A DNA stretch of 64,000 nt from Trabulsiella odontotermitis (GCF_030053895.1 NZ_CP125781.1:3224001-3288000); one strand, 5' to 3'; counted from the stretch's first letter, positions 1 to 8,499 are shown. Notes: generated by a model not told the origin, from the sequence alone. Translations and numbers: made by a program.

Positions 1-1969
1 CTTTCGCCGTAGCAGTCAGCCCTTCAACCGGCTTGATGTCATATTCCGCGCCCAGCACCGCATAGAAGCGCGCCACGCCAATGGCGTCATGACCATCGTT
101 GGTGCCGCCAGCGGTTTTGGTCAGCTCAGGATCAAGCCAGGTGGTACTGCCGTTCAGACGCAACCCCAGCAGCGGCTCGCCAAAGATGTTCAGCTCAACG
201 CCCCGGTTTCGCTGCTCGCCATCCAGTACGTATCTATTGTCGCTGTTCAGAATCGCCGACGGTTTTTTGATTTCAAACAGCGCCAGAGAACCGCCGATGC
301 TGCCGTAATCCAGCTTCACGCCCACTTCTTTCTGCTTCGAATGGGCGATACCCATACTCTGCCCGTAATTCTCCGCCCCTTTCGGCGCGTTATCACCCGG
401 TTGCAGCGCTTCGGTGTAGTTGGCATACAGCGACACGACATCCCACGGCTTGTACACCAGGCCGAAAGTCGGCATCCAGCGGCTCTGGGTGTAGCGACTG
501 GTGGTATCTTCCAGGCCAGTGGCGTTGCTGTAATTTCGCACCACCACTTTCTGATGACGCGCCGCCGCAGTGAACAGCAGGGAATCATCAAAGAAACCCA
601 GCGTATCGCTCAGCAGCCAGCCTTGCGTACGGTTACGCGAGGTGGTCAACGGATCAAAATAGTTGCCGCCAAAGTAGGCGTTGTCCGGCATGGAGACATC
701 ATGATTGTTATAAATATTGGTGGTCGGATTGTTGGCCGACATGCGCCACGCGGTTTTATCGCTTTTGATCTGCGCCGAATAACCAACGTTCACTTTGTGA
801 GAAACCGGGCCGGTGTCGAAATTGCCGCGCAGACCGGTCATACCGCTGTATGCGTCCATGATACGGTTGGTATCGAGACGCCCGGCCGTCGCGTCACCAC
901 TGGCGTCGATCAGTTTCGGCGCACTGTAGGTACCGACTTCATGTGCGTGCTGAGCGCCGAACGCGGCGTAGGTGGTCCAGTTGTCCGTCAGATCGAATTC
1001 CGCTTTTGCCATACCGAATTCGTTTTCGATATCGCTGTGGCTCCACTTCTGGCTGTAGCTTTTCCGCGTATCCGGAACCTCAGGAACGAAGTCGACAGCG
1101 CTGATGTTGACGCCCGTCGCGCCGCCGTGGAACGTTTTTTTCTGATAGCCAACATCCAGCGAGGTGCGGAGACGATCACCGCGATAGTCCAGCCCCAGCG
1201 ATGCCAGCGTGGTGCGGCGTTTATCCGCCTCCACCGCGGTTTCGCCTTCACGGTGCAGCAGGTTCACCCGCACGCCAAACTGGTTGTTATCGCCAAAGCG
1301 ACGCCCGAGATCCAGTGAGCTACCCACTTGTGAGTCTGAGGTGTAATCCACGCCGACGCGGGTGGTTGGCGTATCTTCCGCGTGTTTCGGCTCAAGGTTG
1401 ATCATCCCGCCCACACCGCTACTCGCCGCACCGTTCAACAGTGCGTTTGCGCCTTTGAAAATTTCGACGCGTTCCAGCATCTGAGTATCCACGACCTGAC
1501 GCGGCACCACGCCCGGCAGACCGCCCATGGTCATGTCGTCGCCATCAAGTTTAAAGCCGCGGATACGGTACGTTTCCGCAAAGTTACCGTACCCCTGAAC
1601 CGCCTGCACGCTGGCATCGTTGCTGACCACATCGGCAATGGTTTTGGCCTGCTGATCCTGTACCAGTTTCGAGGTGTAGCTGATCACGTTGAACGGTACG
1701 TCCATCGCTTTCTGCTCGCCGAGGATGCCCAGACGCCCGCCGTGGGCGATTTGCCCGTCGAGGAATGCCGGTACCAGTGCGTCGCCGCCGGGTTTAAAAT
1801 CGCTCCCCTCAGTACTTTCGACAACCATGGTTTCTTCCGCCGTTTTTTTCTTTGTGGCGTCAGACGTGGTAGTGGGCGTTGCCGCGCTGGCGGTGTGGCT
1901 CAGCGCGCCAATCGCTAACGCCAGCAGCGTTTTGCGTAACGGTAAAGTCAGTGAATGGGTGTTGTGCAT
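1..1969 (-). CDS. TonB-dependent siderophore receptor (3' end cut by window edge)
   Basis: The minus strand is open from an ATG at 1969 to the left edge, giving about 656 residues. The first about 29 residues form a Sec signal peptide with a basic start, a hydrophobic core and cleavage near SHTASA. A TonB-box-like ETMVVES follows. A plug domain comes next (region DVPFNVISYTSKLVQDQQ, then YRIRGF, then RVEIFKGANALLNG around residues 90-190), and after it the alternating beta-strand pattern of a 22-strand outer-membrane barrel. This order matches siderophore receptors of the ferrichrome/ferrioxamine group (FhuA/FhuE/FcuA/FoxA-like). The family is usually 700-730 residues, so only the last barrel strands are missing. 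It lies 59 bp downstream of a YncE-like lipoprotein gene on the same strand and probably shares its iron-regulated transcript. Siderophore specificity cannot be read from the sequence. Confidence 0.9.
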   Translation of the reverse strand, partial: MHNTHSLTLPLRKTLLALAIGALSHTASAATPTTTSDATKKKTAEETMVVESTEGSDFKPGGDALVPAFLDGQIAHGGRLGILGEQKAMDVPFNVISYTSKLVQDQQAKTIADVVSNDASVQAVQGYGNFAETYRIRGFKLDGDDMTMGGLPGVVPRQVVDTQMLERVEIFKGANALLNGAASSGVGGMINLEPKHAEDTPTTRVGVDYTSDSQVGSSLDLGRRFGDNNQFGVRVNLLHREGETAVEADKRRTTLASLGLDYRGDRLRTSLDVGYQKKTFHGGATGVNISAVDFVPEVPDTRKSYSQKWSHSDIENEFGMAKAEFDLTDNWTTYAAFGAQHAHEVGTYSAPKLIDASGDATAGRLDTNRIMDAYSGMTGLRGNFDTGPVSHKVNVGYSAQIKSDKTAWRMSANNPTTNIYNNHDVSMPDNAYFGGNYFDPLTTSRNRTQGWLLSDTLGFFDDSLLFTAAARHQKVVVRNYSNATGLEDTTSRYTQSRWMPTFGLVYKPWDVVSLYANYTEALQPGDNAPKGAENYGQSMGIAHSKQKEVGVKLDYGSIGGSLALFEIKKPSAILNSDNRYVLDGEQRNRGVELNIFGEPLLGLRLNGSTTWLDPELTKTAGGTNDGHDAIGVARFYAVLGAEYDIKPVEGLTATAK

Positions 1970-1999
1970 AATTCGCTCTTTATAGAGGCTAAGTGAAAC

Positions 2000-2024
2000 A
2001 TGGCCCGACGCAACGCCGGGCCGG
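2000..2024 (-). other. Intercistronic hairpin between YncE-like gene and receptor gene
   Basis: A 6-bp GC stem (2002-2007 pairs with 2017-2022, loop of 9) sits in the 59-bp gap between the stop at 2029 and the receptor ATG at 1969. No T-run follows on the minus strand, so it is more likely an mRNA processing or partial attenuation element than a full terminator. Confidence 0.4.
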
Positions 2025-2028
2025 AAAA

Positions 2029-3111
2029 TTAATGGGCTAAATCAAGACGAACAACGCTGTCCGGACCTTTTGTGGAGTGGTCCTTATTGAACGGTTGTTT
2101 TACGGTGACAAACAGGGTTTGCCCGTCCGCGGACAGCGTCAGGCTGTTCGGATTCGGCGGCAGATCCCAGCTTTTCTTCACGGTATAGCGCGTCGCATCC
2201 AGGCTCAGTACTTTCCCGGAATCACGCTGAGAAATGTAGATTTCATGGCGTTTCGCGTTAAACAGCACAGAGAGCGAGTCGCCGACGTCGAGCTGTTTAA
2301 TCACGTTGCCGGTGTGAATATCGAGTACCAGCGTGGTTTTGGCTTTCGAGTTATCGGTCACGAACAGGCGACCGGTGTCGGCATCTTCCGCCAGATTGAG
2401 CAGCAGTGCCGGTTTATCGCCCAGCGGTTTCCAGCGCTGTTCAATGCGGTTGTTACGCGGGTTGATCACCAGAATTTCGCCGCTGCCGTTAGCCGCGTAC
2501 AACCGCCCGGTTTGATCCGAATAGTGCAGGCCAGTCATCCACTTGCCGGTATTTTTGATGCGGGTTTTCAGCTTCAGGGTTTTCGCGTCAACCACCCAGA
2601 TGACCGCCGGATAAGCCACCGCACCGACATACAGCGTGTCGCCGTGCAGCAGGATTTGGCGCGCACCGTACGGCAGGCCTTTCTCGTTACGTTCGCTGAA
2701 CAACAGGCGGGCTTTTACTTTGCCATCAGCCGTATTGATGGCGCTGATACCGCCATCCAGCGAGTTGGTGACATAAACGGTTTTACCGTCTGGCGTTATC
2801 TGCATGGCGAAATTTTTCAGATCGGTGTGCGTGGCGCCGAGGGTTTTCAGGGTTGCCGGATCCAGTTTGTAAACCATACCGCCCTGCACATCTTTAAAGC
2901 CTTCAGCGCTGGCGACGTACAGCGCGTCGCCGGTCGGACTCAATGCCATTTCATACAGCCCTTCCGCCAGAGCGCGTTTGATGATATCTGTCGCGGGAGC
3001 GGAAACCGCCGCCGATGGCGTGGCCGCGTGTGTGGAGGGAGAAGGCTGCGTGGCGCAGCCGCTCAGCGCGACAGTGAATGCCAGCGCCAGCGTGGAGAAT
3101 TGCAATTTCAT
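2029..3111 (-). CDS. YncE-like beta-propeller lipoprotein
   Basis: The product is 360 residues from an ATG at 3111, chosen because AAGGA lies 7 nt upstream. In-frame TTG and GTG codons further up lack a better site. Residues 1-19 form a lipoprotein signal with lipobox L-S-G-C (Cys19) and Ala at +2, which predicts outer-membrane anchoring. After a Ser/Ala/Pro-rich linker the protein shows repeated blades such as LSPTGDALYVAS, ITPDGKTVYVTN, RLYAANGSGEILVIN and LSADGQTLFVTV, the pattern of YncE-type seven-bladed propellers. E. coli YncE is periplasmic, of similar size, and lies next to the TonB receptor gene yncD. The pairing with a siderophore receptor here suggests a helper role in iron uptake, but no biochemical function is established for this family. 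Confidence 0.75.
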   Translation of the reverse strand: MKLQFSTLALAFTVALSGCATQPSPSTHAATPSAAVSAPATDIIKRALAEGLYEMALSPTGDALYVASAEGFKDVQGGMVYKLDPATLKTLGATHTDLKNFAMQITPDGKTVYVTNSLDGGISAINTADGKVKARLLFSERNEKGLPYGARQILLHGDTLYVGAVAYPAVIWVVDAKTLKLKTRIKNTGKWMTGLHYSDQTGRLYAANGSGEILVINPRNNRIEQRWKPLGDKPALLLNLAEDADTGRLFVTDNSKAKTTLVLDIHTGNVIKQLDVGDSLSVLFNAKRHEIYISQRDSGKVLSLDATRYTVKKSWDLPPNPNSLTLSADGQTLFVTVKQPFNKDHSTKGPDSVVRLDLAH

Positions 3112-3424
3112 CAGGAAATCCTTCACCAAAAATAAGCAGTAGCGCGACGCTTCCGGATTTATACGTTCCGGTTATCGGTCATCACGTCGCCGTGCGCCTC
3201 AGTGTTTCCCTGTGAATCACTTTTCACTTGATTGCAGGAATCTCCATGCCTCGCCTGCGAATAACAAAGAGAATGAGAACTATACGCATTATCTTTCTCT
3301 AATCAAGTGTAATCGTTTACCATGCATAAAAAAGCGACGCGGATCCGCCTTTGCGATCTGCGGGTTATCAGGGATAATCGCCCCTTTTTTGTCGGGCTTC
3401 CCCGGGGAACGTAAAAGGAAGATC
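3112..3424. other. Divergent intergenic region
   Basis: About 310 bp separate the YncE-like gene (minus) from the DcuR-like gene (plus). Besides the Fur-box-like site it holds an AT-rich stretch around 3260-3330 that could carry the promoters. No convincing small gene was seen. A short plus-strand open frame at 3212-3442 has no recognisable content. Confidence 0.5.
3269..3293 (-). promoter_or_regulatory. Candidate Fur box upstream of the YncE-like/receptor genes
   Basis: The interval contains AATGAGAACTATACGCATT followed by ATC, resembling natural Fur boxes of the form AATGAGAA(N)CTAT(N)CGCATT, two opposed GATAAT-like half sites. It lies about 160 bp upstream of the lipoprotein ATG and 130 bp upstream of the divergent response-regulator gene. 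Iron control is the expected mode for a siderophore receptor. The match was made by eye; no matrix score was computed. Confidence 0.5.
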
Positions 3425-3426
3425 GT

Positions 3427-4146
3427 GTGTTTAATGTGTTAATCGTCGAAGACGACGCCATGGTGGCGGAGCTTAACCGCTGCTATATTGCGCAGGTTTC
3501 CGGCTTTCAGTGCGTCGGCACTGCGTCCACGCGACGCGAGGCCGGGGCGATGATGAATGATCCGGCCCTGGCTATCGACCTGATCCTGCTGGACGTCTGG
3601 CTGCGACAGGAGAACGGGCTGGATCTGTTGCCGCTGTTGCGCGCCTCAGGCCGCACGGCAGATGTGATCATGATTTCGTCCGCCGCCGATGCGGCAACCA
3701 TACATCACTCCCTGCATTACGGCGTGGTGGATTACCTCATCAAGCCCTTCCAGTTCCCGCGTTTTGAAGAGGCACTGACCAGCTGGAAAACGAAGAAAAT
3801 GCAGTTGCAGGGGCAAAAACAGTACGCGCAGGCCGATATCGATCGTCTGCTGCACGGTGACACGCCGCAAGCCGCTGATATTCAGCGTTTACCAAAAGGG
3901 CTTACCCCGCCGACGCTGCGCACGCTGTGCCAGTGGATCGATGCCCATGCCGATCTGGAGTTTTCAACGGAGGATCTGTCGAACGCGGTGGGGATCTCGC
4001 GGGTCTCCTGTCGCAAATACCTGATCTGGCTCGCGCAGATTAACGTCCTGTTCACCCGCATTCAGTACGGCACCACCGGGCGTCCGGTTTATCGTTACCG
4101 GTTACTGACGGAACAGCACGCGTTGCTGAAACAGCTTTGCCAGTGA
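3427..4146 (+). CDS. DcuR-like response regulator (CitB family), orphan
   Basis: This 239-residue protein has the same length as E. coli DcuR and resembles it closely along the whole sequence. Residues 1-120 are a receiver domain with acidic pocket E8-D9-D10, phospho-acceptor Asp56 in LILLD, Ser85 and Lys107 in LIKPF. Residues about 140-239 hold the family's winged-helix-type DNA-binding region, including SRVSCRKYLIWL and TGRPVYRYR. Translation starts at a GTG at 3427 with AAGGAA six bases upstream. DcuR works with the membrane C4-dicarboxylate sensor DcuS, but no kinase gene adjoins this one. Either it is a paralog using the chromosomal DcuS, or its sensor lies elsewhere. Its nearness to the C4-acid operon at 5.0-11.8 kb makes a regulatory link possible but unproven. 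Confidence 0.85.
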   Translation: MFNVLIVEDDAMVAELNRCYIAQVSGFQCVGTASTRREAGAMMNDPALAIDLILLDVWLRQENGLDLLPLLRASGRTADVIMISSAADAATIHHSLHYGVVDYLIKPFQFPRFEEALTSWKTKKMQLQGQKQYAQADIDRLLHGDTPQAADIQRLPKGLTPPTLRTLCQWIDAHADLEFSTEDLSNAVGISRVSCRKYLIWLAQINVLFTRIQYGTTGRPVYRYRLLTEQHALLKQLCQ

Positions 4147-4153
4147 ACTATCT

Positions 4154-4175
4154 CTTCATAATCAAAATTATGAAG
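4154..4175 (+). terminator. AT-rich hairpin after the response-regulator gene
   Basis: A perfect 9-bp stem (CTTCATAAT with ATTATGAAG) and 4-base loop begin 8 bases after the stop codon. The stem is AT-rich and followed only by a short AATTT, so termination would be weak. It could instead be a palindromic operator in front of the next gene. Confidence 0.35.
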
Positions 4176-4227
4176 AATTTATCTTTCAGTAAGCGCGTGT
4201 CACCCCATTTTGCTGGTGGATTTTCGA

Positions 4228-4236
4228 CTACGCTTA
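4228..4236 (+). promoter_or_regulatory. Possible sigma-S type -10 element
   Basis: CTACGCTTA matches the extended -10 pattern favoured by RpoS (CTAYRCTTA) and lies about 45 bases upstream of the kbp-like start. E. coli ygaU is known as an RpoS/osmotic-stress gene. By-eye match only. Confidence 0.3.
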
Positions 4237-4279
4237 TTGCTGTTTCTGCCTGAAACATTCATCACACACAGGAGGTTGT

Positions 4280-4729
4280 ATGGGATTGTTCAGTTTTGTT
4301 AAAGACGCCGGGGAAAAGATCTGGGACGCGGTATCGGGTAACGATAAAACCACCCAGGCTGAAAAGTTAAAAGAACACATTAACAAGCTGGGGTTGCCTG
4401 ATTCGGACAAGGTCGACGTTGTGGTCAACGATAACGGGACGGCAACGGTAAGCGGCGACATTCTCTCTCAGGAAGCCAAAGAGAAGATTCTGGTCGCCAT
4501 TGGCAACGTCGCAGGTATTAGCGGTATTGATGACAAAACAGCGGTCGCCGGGGGCGGCGCAGAAAGCCGTTACTACACCGTGAAATCCGGCGATACCCTC
4601 AGCGCTATCGCCAAAAAGGAATACGGCAACGCCAACGATTACCAGCGTATTTTTGAAGCCAACAAGCCGATGTTAAAACACCCGGATAAAATCTACCCGG
4701 GGCAGGTGCTGATTATTCCGCAGAAATAA
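4280..4729 (+). CDS. kbp: Kbp/YgaU potassium-binding BON-LysM protein
   Basis: The product is 149 residues, the same length as E. coli Kbp (YgaU), and nearly collinear with it from MGLFSFVKDAGEKIWDAVSG to YPGQVLIIPQK. Residues about 20-90 form the BON domain (DKVDVVVNDNGTATVSGD, EAKEKILVAIGNV). Residues 98-147 form the LysM domain (YYTVKSGDTLSAIAKKEYGN). There is no signal peptide, fitting the cytoplasmic K+-binding role reported for Kbp. A strong AGGAGG lies just before the ATG, and the gene is closed by its own terminator, so it is monocistronic. Whether this is the single kbp copy of the genome or a paralog cannot be told here. Confidence 0.88.
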   Translation: MGLFSFVKDAGEKIWDAVSGNDKTTQAEKLKEHINKLGLPDSDKVDVVVNDNGTATVSGDILSQEAKEKILVAIGNVAGISGIDDKTAVAGGGAESRYYTVKSGDTLSAIAKKEYGNANDYQRIFEANKPMLKHPDKIYPGQVLIIPQK

Positions 4730-4761
4730 TCACCAGGCTTATTTGCTTCATTCTTCATTAA

Positions 4762-4797
4762 GGAATCCCCCGGCATGCAGGTCGGGGGATTCCTTTT
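4762..4797 (+). terminator. Rho-independent terminator after kbp
   Basis: An 11-bp perfect stem (GGAATCCCCCG, 4762-4772, with its complement at 4783-4793) is followed by TTTT. Confidence 0.9.
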
Positions 4798-4946
4798 CCC
4801 CCTTCCGCTCGCACCGTGACAAATTTTCTCACCCCTTAACGAATCTTCACATCCGTCTGTGAGTACTGTTTTTATCCCTTATCTTAATTTATTAATTAAA
4901 AACAATACATTAAATGTAGTTTATAGCTTTTGGCGATCCTGCTGTT

Positions 4947-4962
4947 TGTGAGAATCATCATG
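4947..4962 (+). promoter_or_regulatory. Possible CRP site and promoter of the otn-like operon
   Basis: TGTGA-N6-TCATG keeps one perfect CRP half site and a partial second one. A TAATAT hexamer at 4986-4991 could be the -10. That would place the site's centre near -43, close to class II CRP spacing. Carbon-catabolite control would suit the operon. Weak match, by eye. Confidence 0.3.
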
Positions 4963-5027
4963 TGAATGTGAAGTTTTCTGCTGAATAATATGCTCAATTC
5001 TCAGACAACATGAGCGGAGCAGGATCG

Positions 5028-6293
5028 ATGGCTGTCATGACCGGCGTAATCGCCGATGATTTTACCGGAGCAACCGACATTGCGAGTTTTATGGCGGAAC
5101 AGGGATGGCGCGTGGCATTGCTGCCAGGCATGCCGGACATGACGCAACGCTGGAATGATGATGCTGACGCTATTGTCATCTCGCTGAAAAGCCGTTCACT
5201 GCCCGCGGATGAAGCTGTGCGTCAGTCGTTGCAGTGTTATCAGTGGCTGAAACAACAGGCCGATGCAAAACAAATCTACTTCAAATACTGTTCCACCTTC
5301 GATTCCACACCCGCGGGCAATATTGGCCCGGTGAGCGATGCGCTGTTAGAGGCCACCCGGGCGCCGCTTATCGTTCACTGCCCGGCGCTGCCGCAAAATG
5401 GCCGCACGGTGATCCACGGACATTTGTTTGTCAATGGCGTGCTGCTGAACGAATCCGGGATGGAAAAGCACCCGCTTAACCCGATGACCGACGCCAGTCT
5501 TGAACGTCTGCTGGCACCGCAAACCCCGTACGCCACTGGCGTCATCAACCTCGCCACCGTGCAGGCAGGCGTGCAGGCGGTGACCGACGCGCTGCTTCAA
5601 CACCAGCAGGCGGGCAACAAACATATTATTGTCGATACGCTGACCGAAGCCGATCTACTCACCCTCGCAGAAGCGTTGCAGTCATACCCGTTGCTGGCGG
5701 GCGGCTCCGGGCTTGGCGGCGCACTGGCAGCCACCGCCCGGCCACCACACCCGCTTGCGCAGGTCAGTGGTTTCGCGCCGACCATTCAGGCGGTGATCCT
5801 CTCCGGCAGTTGTTCGTCGATGACCAACCGTCAGGTGAACGCCTACAAAACCCAGGCCGCCAGCCTGCCGCTGGACGTCGCCCGTTGCATGGCGGATGAC
5901 GCAGGGCATATCGATGAGATTGCCCGGTGGGCGCTGGCGCATCGCCATGACGTTTACGCGCCGCTGGTTTACGCCACCCAACCACCGGACGTTCTGCGCA
6001 CTATTCAGCAACAGTACGGCGAGCAGGCGGCAAGCCTGGCGGTCGAACGGACGTTTGCCCGTCTGACCACCACACTGCGCGACGCCGGCATCAATACGTT
6101 TATCGTTGCTGGCGGCGAGACCTCCGGCACCGTGGTGGAAGCATTACAGGTGAAACGCCTGACCACAGGAAAAGCGATCGCCCCTGGTGTTCCCTGGGTC
6201 TTTGCCCCGGAGCAACAGCTGTCGCTGGCGCTGAAATCAGGCAATTTCGGGCAGGCGGATTTCTTTTTCAAAGCGCAGGAGTATGCATCATGA
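5028..6293 (+). CDS. otnK: 3-oxo-tetronate 4-kinase OtnK-like
   Basis: The product is 421 residues from the ATG at 5028, preceded by GGAG eight bases upstream. An in-frame ATG at 5010 would add six residues but has no clear ribosome site. It follows E. coli OtnK (YgbK) closely. The N-terminal acid-sugar-kinase domain has VIADDFTGATDIASF and KYCSTFDSTPAGNIGPV. The C-terminal nucleotide-binding domain has ILSGSCSSMTNRQV, FIVAGGETSGTVV and ALKSGNFG. Characterised family members phosphorylate 3-oxo-tetronate at C4 with ATP. The stop overlaps the next ATG (ATGA at 6290-6293), so translation is coupled to otnC. It is the first gene of the operon. Confidence 0.88.
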   Translation: MAVMTGVIADDFTGATDIASFMAEQGWRVALLPGMPDMTQRWNDDADAIVISLKSRSLPADEAVRQSLQCYQWLKQQADAKQIYFKYCSTFDSTPAGNIGPVSDALLEATRAPLIVHCPALPQNGRTVIHGHLFVNGVLLNESGMEKHPLNPMTDASLERLLAPQTPYATGVINLATVQAGVQAVTDALLQHQQAGNKHIIVDTLTEADLLTLAEALQSYPLLAGGSGLGGALAATARPPHPLAQVSGFAPTIQAVILSGSCSSMTNRQVNAYKTQAASLPLDVARCMADDAGHIDEIARWALAHRHDVYAPLVYATQPPDVLRTIQQQYGEQAASLAVERTFARLTTTLRDAGINTFIVAGGETSGTVVEALQVKRLTTGKAIAPGVPWVFAPEQQLSLALKSGNFGQADFFFKAQEYAS

Positions 6294-6934
6294 GCCCTCT
6301 GACCGAACAACAGCTTCGCGAGCAAATGGTTCATTATGGCCGCTCCCTGTTCAGCCGCGGCTACAGCAGCGGCGGCGGCGGCAACCTCAGCGTGAAACTG
6401 CCGGACGGCGGTTATCTGGTCACGCCGACCAACTCCTGCCTCGGCGAACTGCAAGTGGAAACGCTCAGTCGGCTGGATGAAAACGGCGTCCACATCGACG
6501 GTGATCGCCCATCGAAAGAGGTGCCAATGCACATGGCCTGGTACCGGCATCGCCCTGAGTGCAGCGCGGTGGTGCATCTGCATTCGCCGTGGCTCACCGC
6601 CCTCGCCTGCCTGCCGTGTTCCACGCCGGAAAACTGTCTGCCGCCGCTGACGCCCTACTATGTGATGCGCATCGGCCAGTTGCCGCTGCTGCCCTATTTT
6701 CGCCCCGGTCACGAAGGTATCGCCACGGCATTGAGTGAAATCGCCGCCAGCCACATCGCCGCGTTGCTGGCTAACCACGGTCCGGTGGTCAGCGGTCGTT
6801 CGCTGCGTGAAGCGGTGTTTAACACTGAAGAGCTGGAAGACAGTGCGCGCATCTGGCTGACGCTGAAACCGCTGGGATACGTTCCGCTGACGCCCGCCGC
6901 GGTGGCTGAGCTGGAACAGGCCCGGATAAGGTAA
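6290..6934 (+). CDS. otnC: 3-oxo-tetronate 4-phosphate decarboxylase OtnC-like (class II aldolase fold)
   Basis: The product is 214 residues, matching the usual OtnC length. Class II aldolase/adducin features are present: a glycine-rich GYSSGGGGNLS (residues 24-34), the metal ligands His96 and His98 in VVHLHS, His163 in LANHGPVV, and the acid in KEVPMH (Glu77). OtnC decarboxylates 3-oxo-4-phosphotetronate to dihydroxyacetone phosphate and CO2, feeding glycolysis. It overlaps otnK by four bases and is followed 10 bases later by the regulator gene, with GGAGTGAGC between them. Confidence 0.87.
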   Translation: MSPLTEQQLREQMVHYGRSLFSRGYSSGGGGNLSVKLPDGGYLVTPTNSCLGELQVETLSRLDENGVHIDGDRPSKEVPMHMAWYRHRPECSAVVHLHSPWLTALACLPCSTPENCLPPLTPYYVMRIGQLPLLPYFRPGHEGIATALSEIAASHIAALLANHGPVVSGRSLREAVFNTEELEDSARIWLTLKPLGYVPLTPAAVAELEQARIR

Positions 6935-6944
6935 GGAGTGAGCA

Positions 6945-7751
6945 ATGATCCCCGACCAACGCCGCGATTTTATCTATCGCTATGTGCATGAAAAAAACGT
7001 CGCCTCGTTTAATGAACTGGCGGAACTGATGAGCGTGTCGCACATGACGGTGCGGCGGGACATTCAGTTGCTGGAAGAAGAAGGGAAAGTGGTCGCTATC
7101 AATGGTGGTGTGAAGCTCAACAACCTGTTGAAATCTGAGCTGCCGTGGCGGGAAAAAGCCGAATTGCATCATGACGTCAAACGCAAGATGGGCGCGCTGG
7201 CGGCGATGCTGATTGAACCGGGCCAGACGCTCTACCTGGATGCGGGCACCTCGCTGTTCGAGGTGGCGAAAGCGGTGGCCGCCAGCCACTGTTTTAACCT
7301 GACGGTGGTGACGAACGACTTTTCCATCAGCCACTATCTGATGGACATGCCGCATATCACGCTGTACCACACCGGGGGGCTGGTCGATCAACGCAACCGC
7401 TCCTGTCTCGGCAAAAGCGCGGCCAGTTTTCTGCACACCATTAACATTGATGTGGCGTTTCTGAGCTCGTCGTCCTGGGATCTGGCGCGCGGCATGTCAA
7501 CGCCCAGCGAAGGCAAAGCGTCGGTGAAAGAAGCGGTGCTGACCGTCTCCCGCCGCCGCGTGCTGGTGTGCGACAGCAGCAAATATGGCAAATATGGCAT
7601 GTTCCATATCTGCGCCCTGAATCAGCTGACGGATATTGTCTCCGACCAGCATCTGCCTGCCGACGCGCAACAGGCGATCCAGCAACAGGGAATTAAACTC
7701 CATCTCGTGGAGAGTGACGAGGGGGCGCATTATGCTGAAGCTGGCCGCTAA
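6945..7751 (+). CDS. DeoR-family transcriptional regulator (YgbI-like)
   Basis: The product is 268 residues. Residues 1-55 form the DeoR helix-turn-helix (MIPDQRRDFIYRYV, then FNELAELMSVSHMTVRRDIQLLEEEG). Residues about 75-235 form the sugar-phosphate-sensing domain, with YLDAGTS, VVTNDF, HTGGLVD and VCDSSKYGKYG. It is most like YgbI, the regulator of the E. coli otn/ygb cluster. The ATG follows GGAGTGAGCA. The gene sits inside the operon it presumably represses, and the phosphorylated OtnK product or a relative is a plausible inducer (inference). Its last 20 bases overlap otnI. Confidence 0.85.
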   Translation: MIPDQRRDFIYRYVHEKNVASFNELAELMSVSHMTVRRDIQLLEEEGKVVAINGGVKLNNLLKSELPWREKAELHHDVKRKMGALAAMLIEPGQTLYLDAGTSLFEVAKAVAASHCFNLTVVTNDFSISHYLMDMPHITLYHTGGLVDQRNRSCLGKSAASFLHTINIDVAFLSSSSWDLARGMSTPSEGKASVKEAVLTVSRRRVLVCDSSKYGKYGMFHICALNQLTDIVSDQHLPADAQQAIQQQGIKLHLVESDEGAHYAEAGR

Positions 7752-8499
7752 CCTCGACTGGATCTTCAAAGACCTGCCGATTTCCGCGCGCTTTCACGCC
7801 GCCCGGCAGGCCGGGTTTCACGGTGTCGAAGGGTTGTTTCTCTGGCAGCATTCGCTGGCCGAACTCCGACTGGCGCAACAGGAGACGGAACTGCCGGTCG
7901 TGCTGCTCAATGCCCCGGCGGGCAACTGGTCAGCGGGAGAACGCGGGCTGGCTTCCCTGCCCCTGCGTGACGACGAATACCGCGCCAGCCTGAGTCTCGC
8001 CCGTGACTACGCCAGCGCGCTGGGGTGTCGGCAGGTACATGTGATGGCCGGAAACCGTACAGCGGCGCTGTCGGTTGAACAGCAGCAGGCGTTGCTGGTA
8101 AGCCGCTTGCAGTACGCCTGCGATTTTATGGCGACAGCGGGCATTACCGTGCTGATTGAGCCGTTAAATCCGCAGGATATGCCGAATTATTTTATTGATA
8201 ATTTCCCGCTGGCCGAAAAAATGATTACCCAGGTTGCCAGAGAAAATATCGGTTTACAGTTTGATATTTACCATTGCCAGAAAACCCATGGCGATGTGGC
8301 CCGGAATATTGCGCATTACTGGCCGTTAATTCGCCATTTTCAGATTGCCTCCGTACCGGGTCGACATGAACCAGGCACCGGAGAACTTAATGATGCGTGG
8401 TTATTAAATTATATACAGGAATTGAATTACCGGGGGTGGATTGGCTGCGAATATACGCCATTAAATTCCCCTGCGAACTGGATCACAACAACATTATAA
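7732..8499 (+). CDS. otnI: 2-oxo-tetronate isomerase OtnI-like (Hyi family)
   Basis: The product is 255 residues from the ATG at 7732, preceded by GAGGGGG and overlapping the regulator gene by 20 bases. A longer in-frame start exists upstream but lies inside the regulator gene. It is a TIM barrel of the hydroxypyruvate-isomerase family: LAANLDWIF at the start, QVHVMAGN around 101-108, the metal-ligand Glu143 in VLIEPLNP, LQFDIYHCQKTHGD, then GRHEPGTGELN and WIGCEYTP near the end. The usual post-GCEY tail is shortened and divergent (about 258 residues is typical). OtnI interconverts 2-oxo- and 3-oxo-tetronate, which would supply OtnK. The base composition becomes AT-richer near the 3' end, continuing into the next gene. 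Confidence 0.8.
   Translation: MLKLAANLDWIFKDLPISARFHAARQAGFHGVEGLFLWQHSLAELRLAQQETELPVVLLNAPAGNWSAGERGLASLPLRDDEYRASLSLARDYASALGCRQVHVMAGNRTAALSVEQQQALLVSRLQYACDFMATAGITVLIEPLNPQDMPNYFIDNFPLAEKMITQVARENIGLQFDIYHCQKTHGDVARNIAHYWPLIRHFQIASVPGRHEPGTGELNDAWLLNYIQELNYRGWIGCEYTPLNSPANWITTTL

Noticed and set aside
89..1318. Plus-strand 409-codon frame at the left edge
   Set aside because: It lies antisense to the TonB-dependent receptor, whose signal peptide, plug and barrel are clear on the minus strand.
3212..3442. Small plus-strand frame of 76 codons before the response regulator
   Set aside because: No ribosome site, no recognisable content, and it runs into the regulator start. It more likely reflects non-coding leader sequence.
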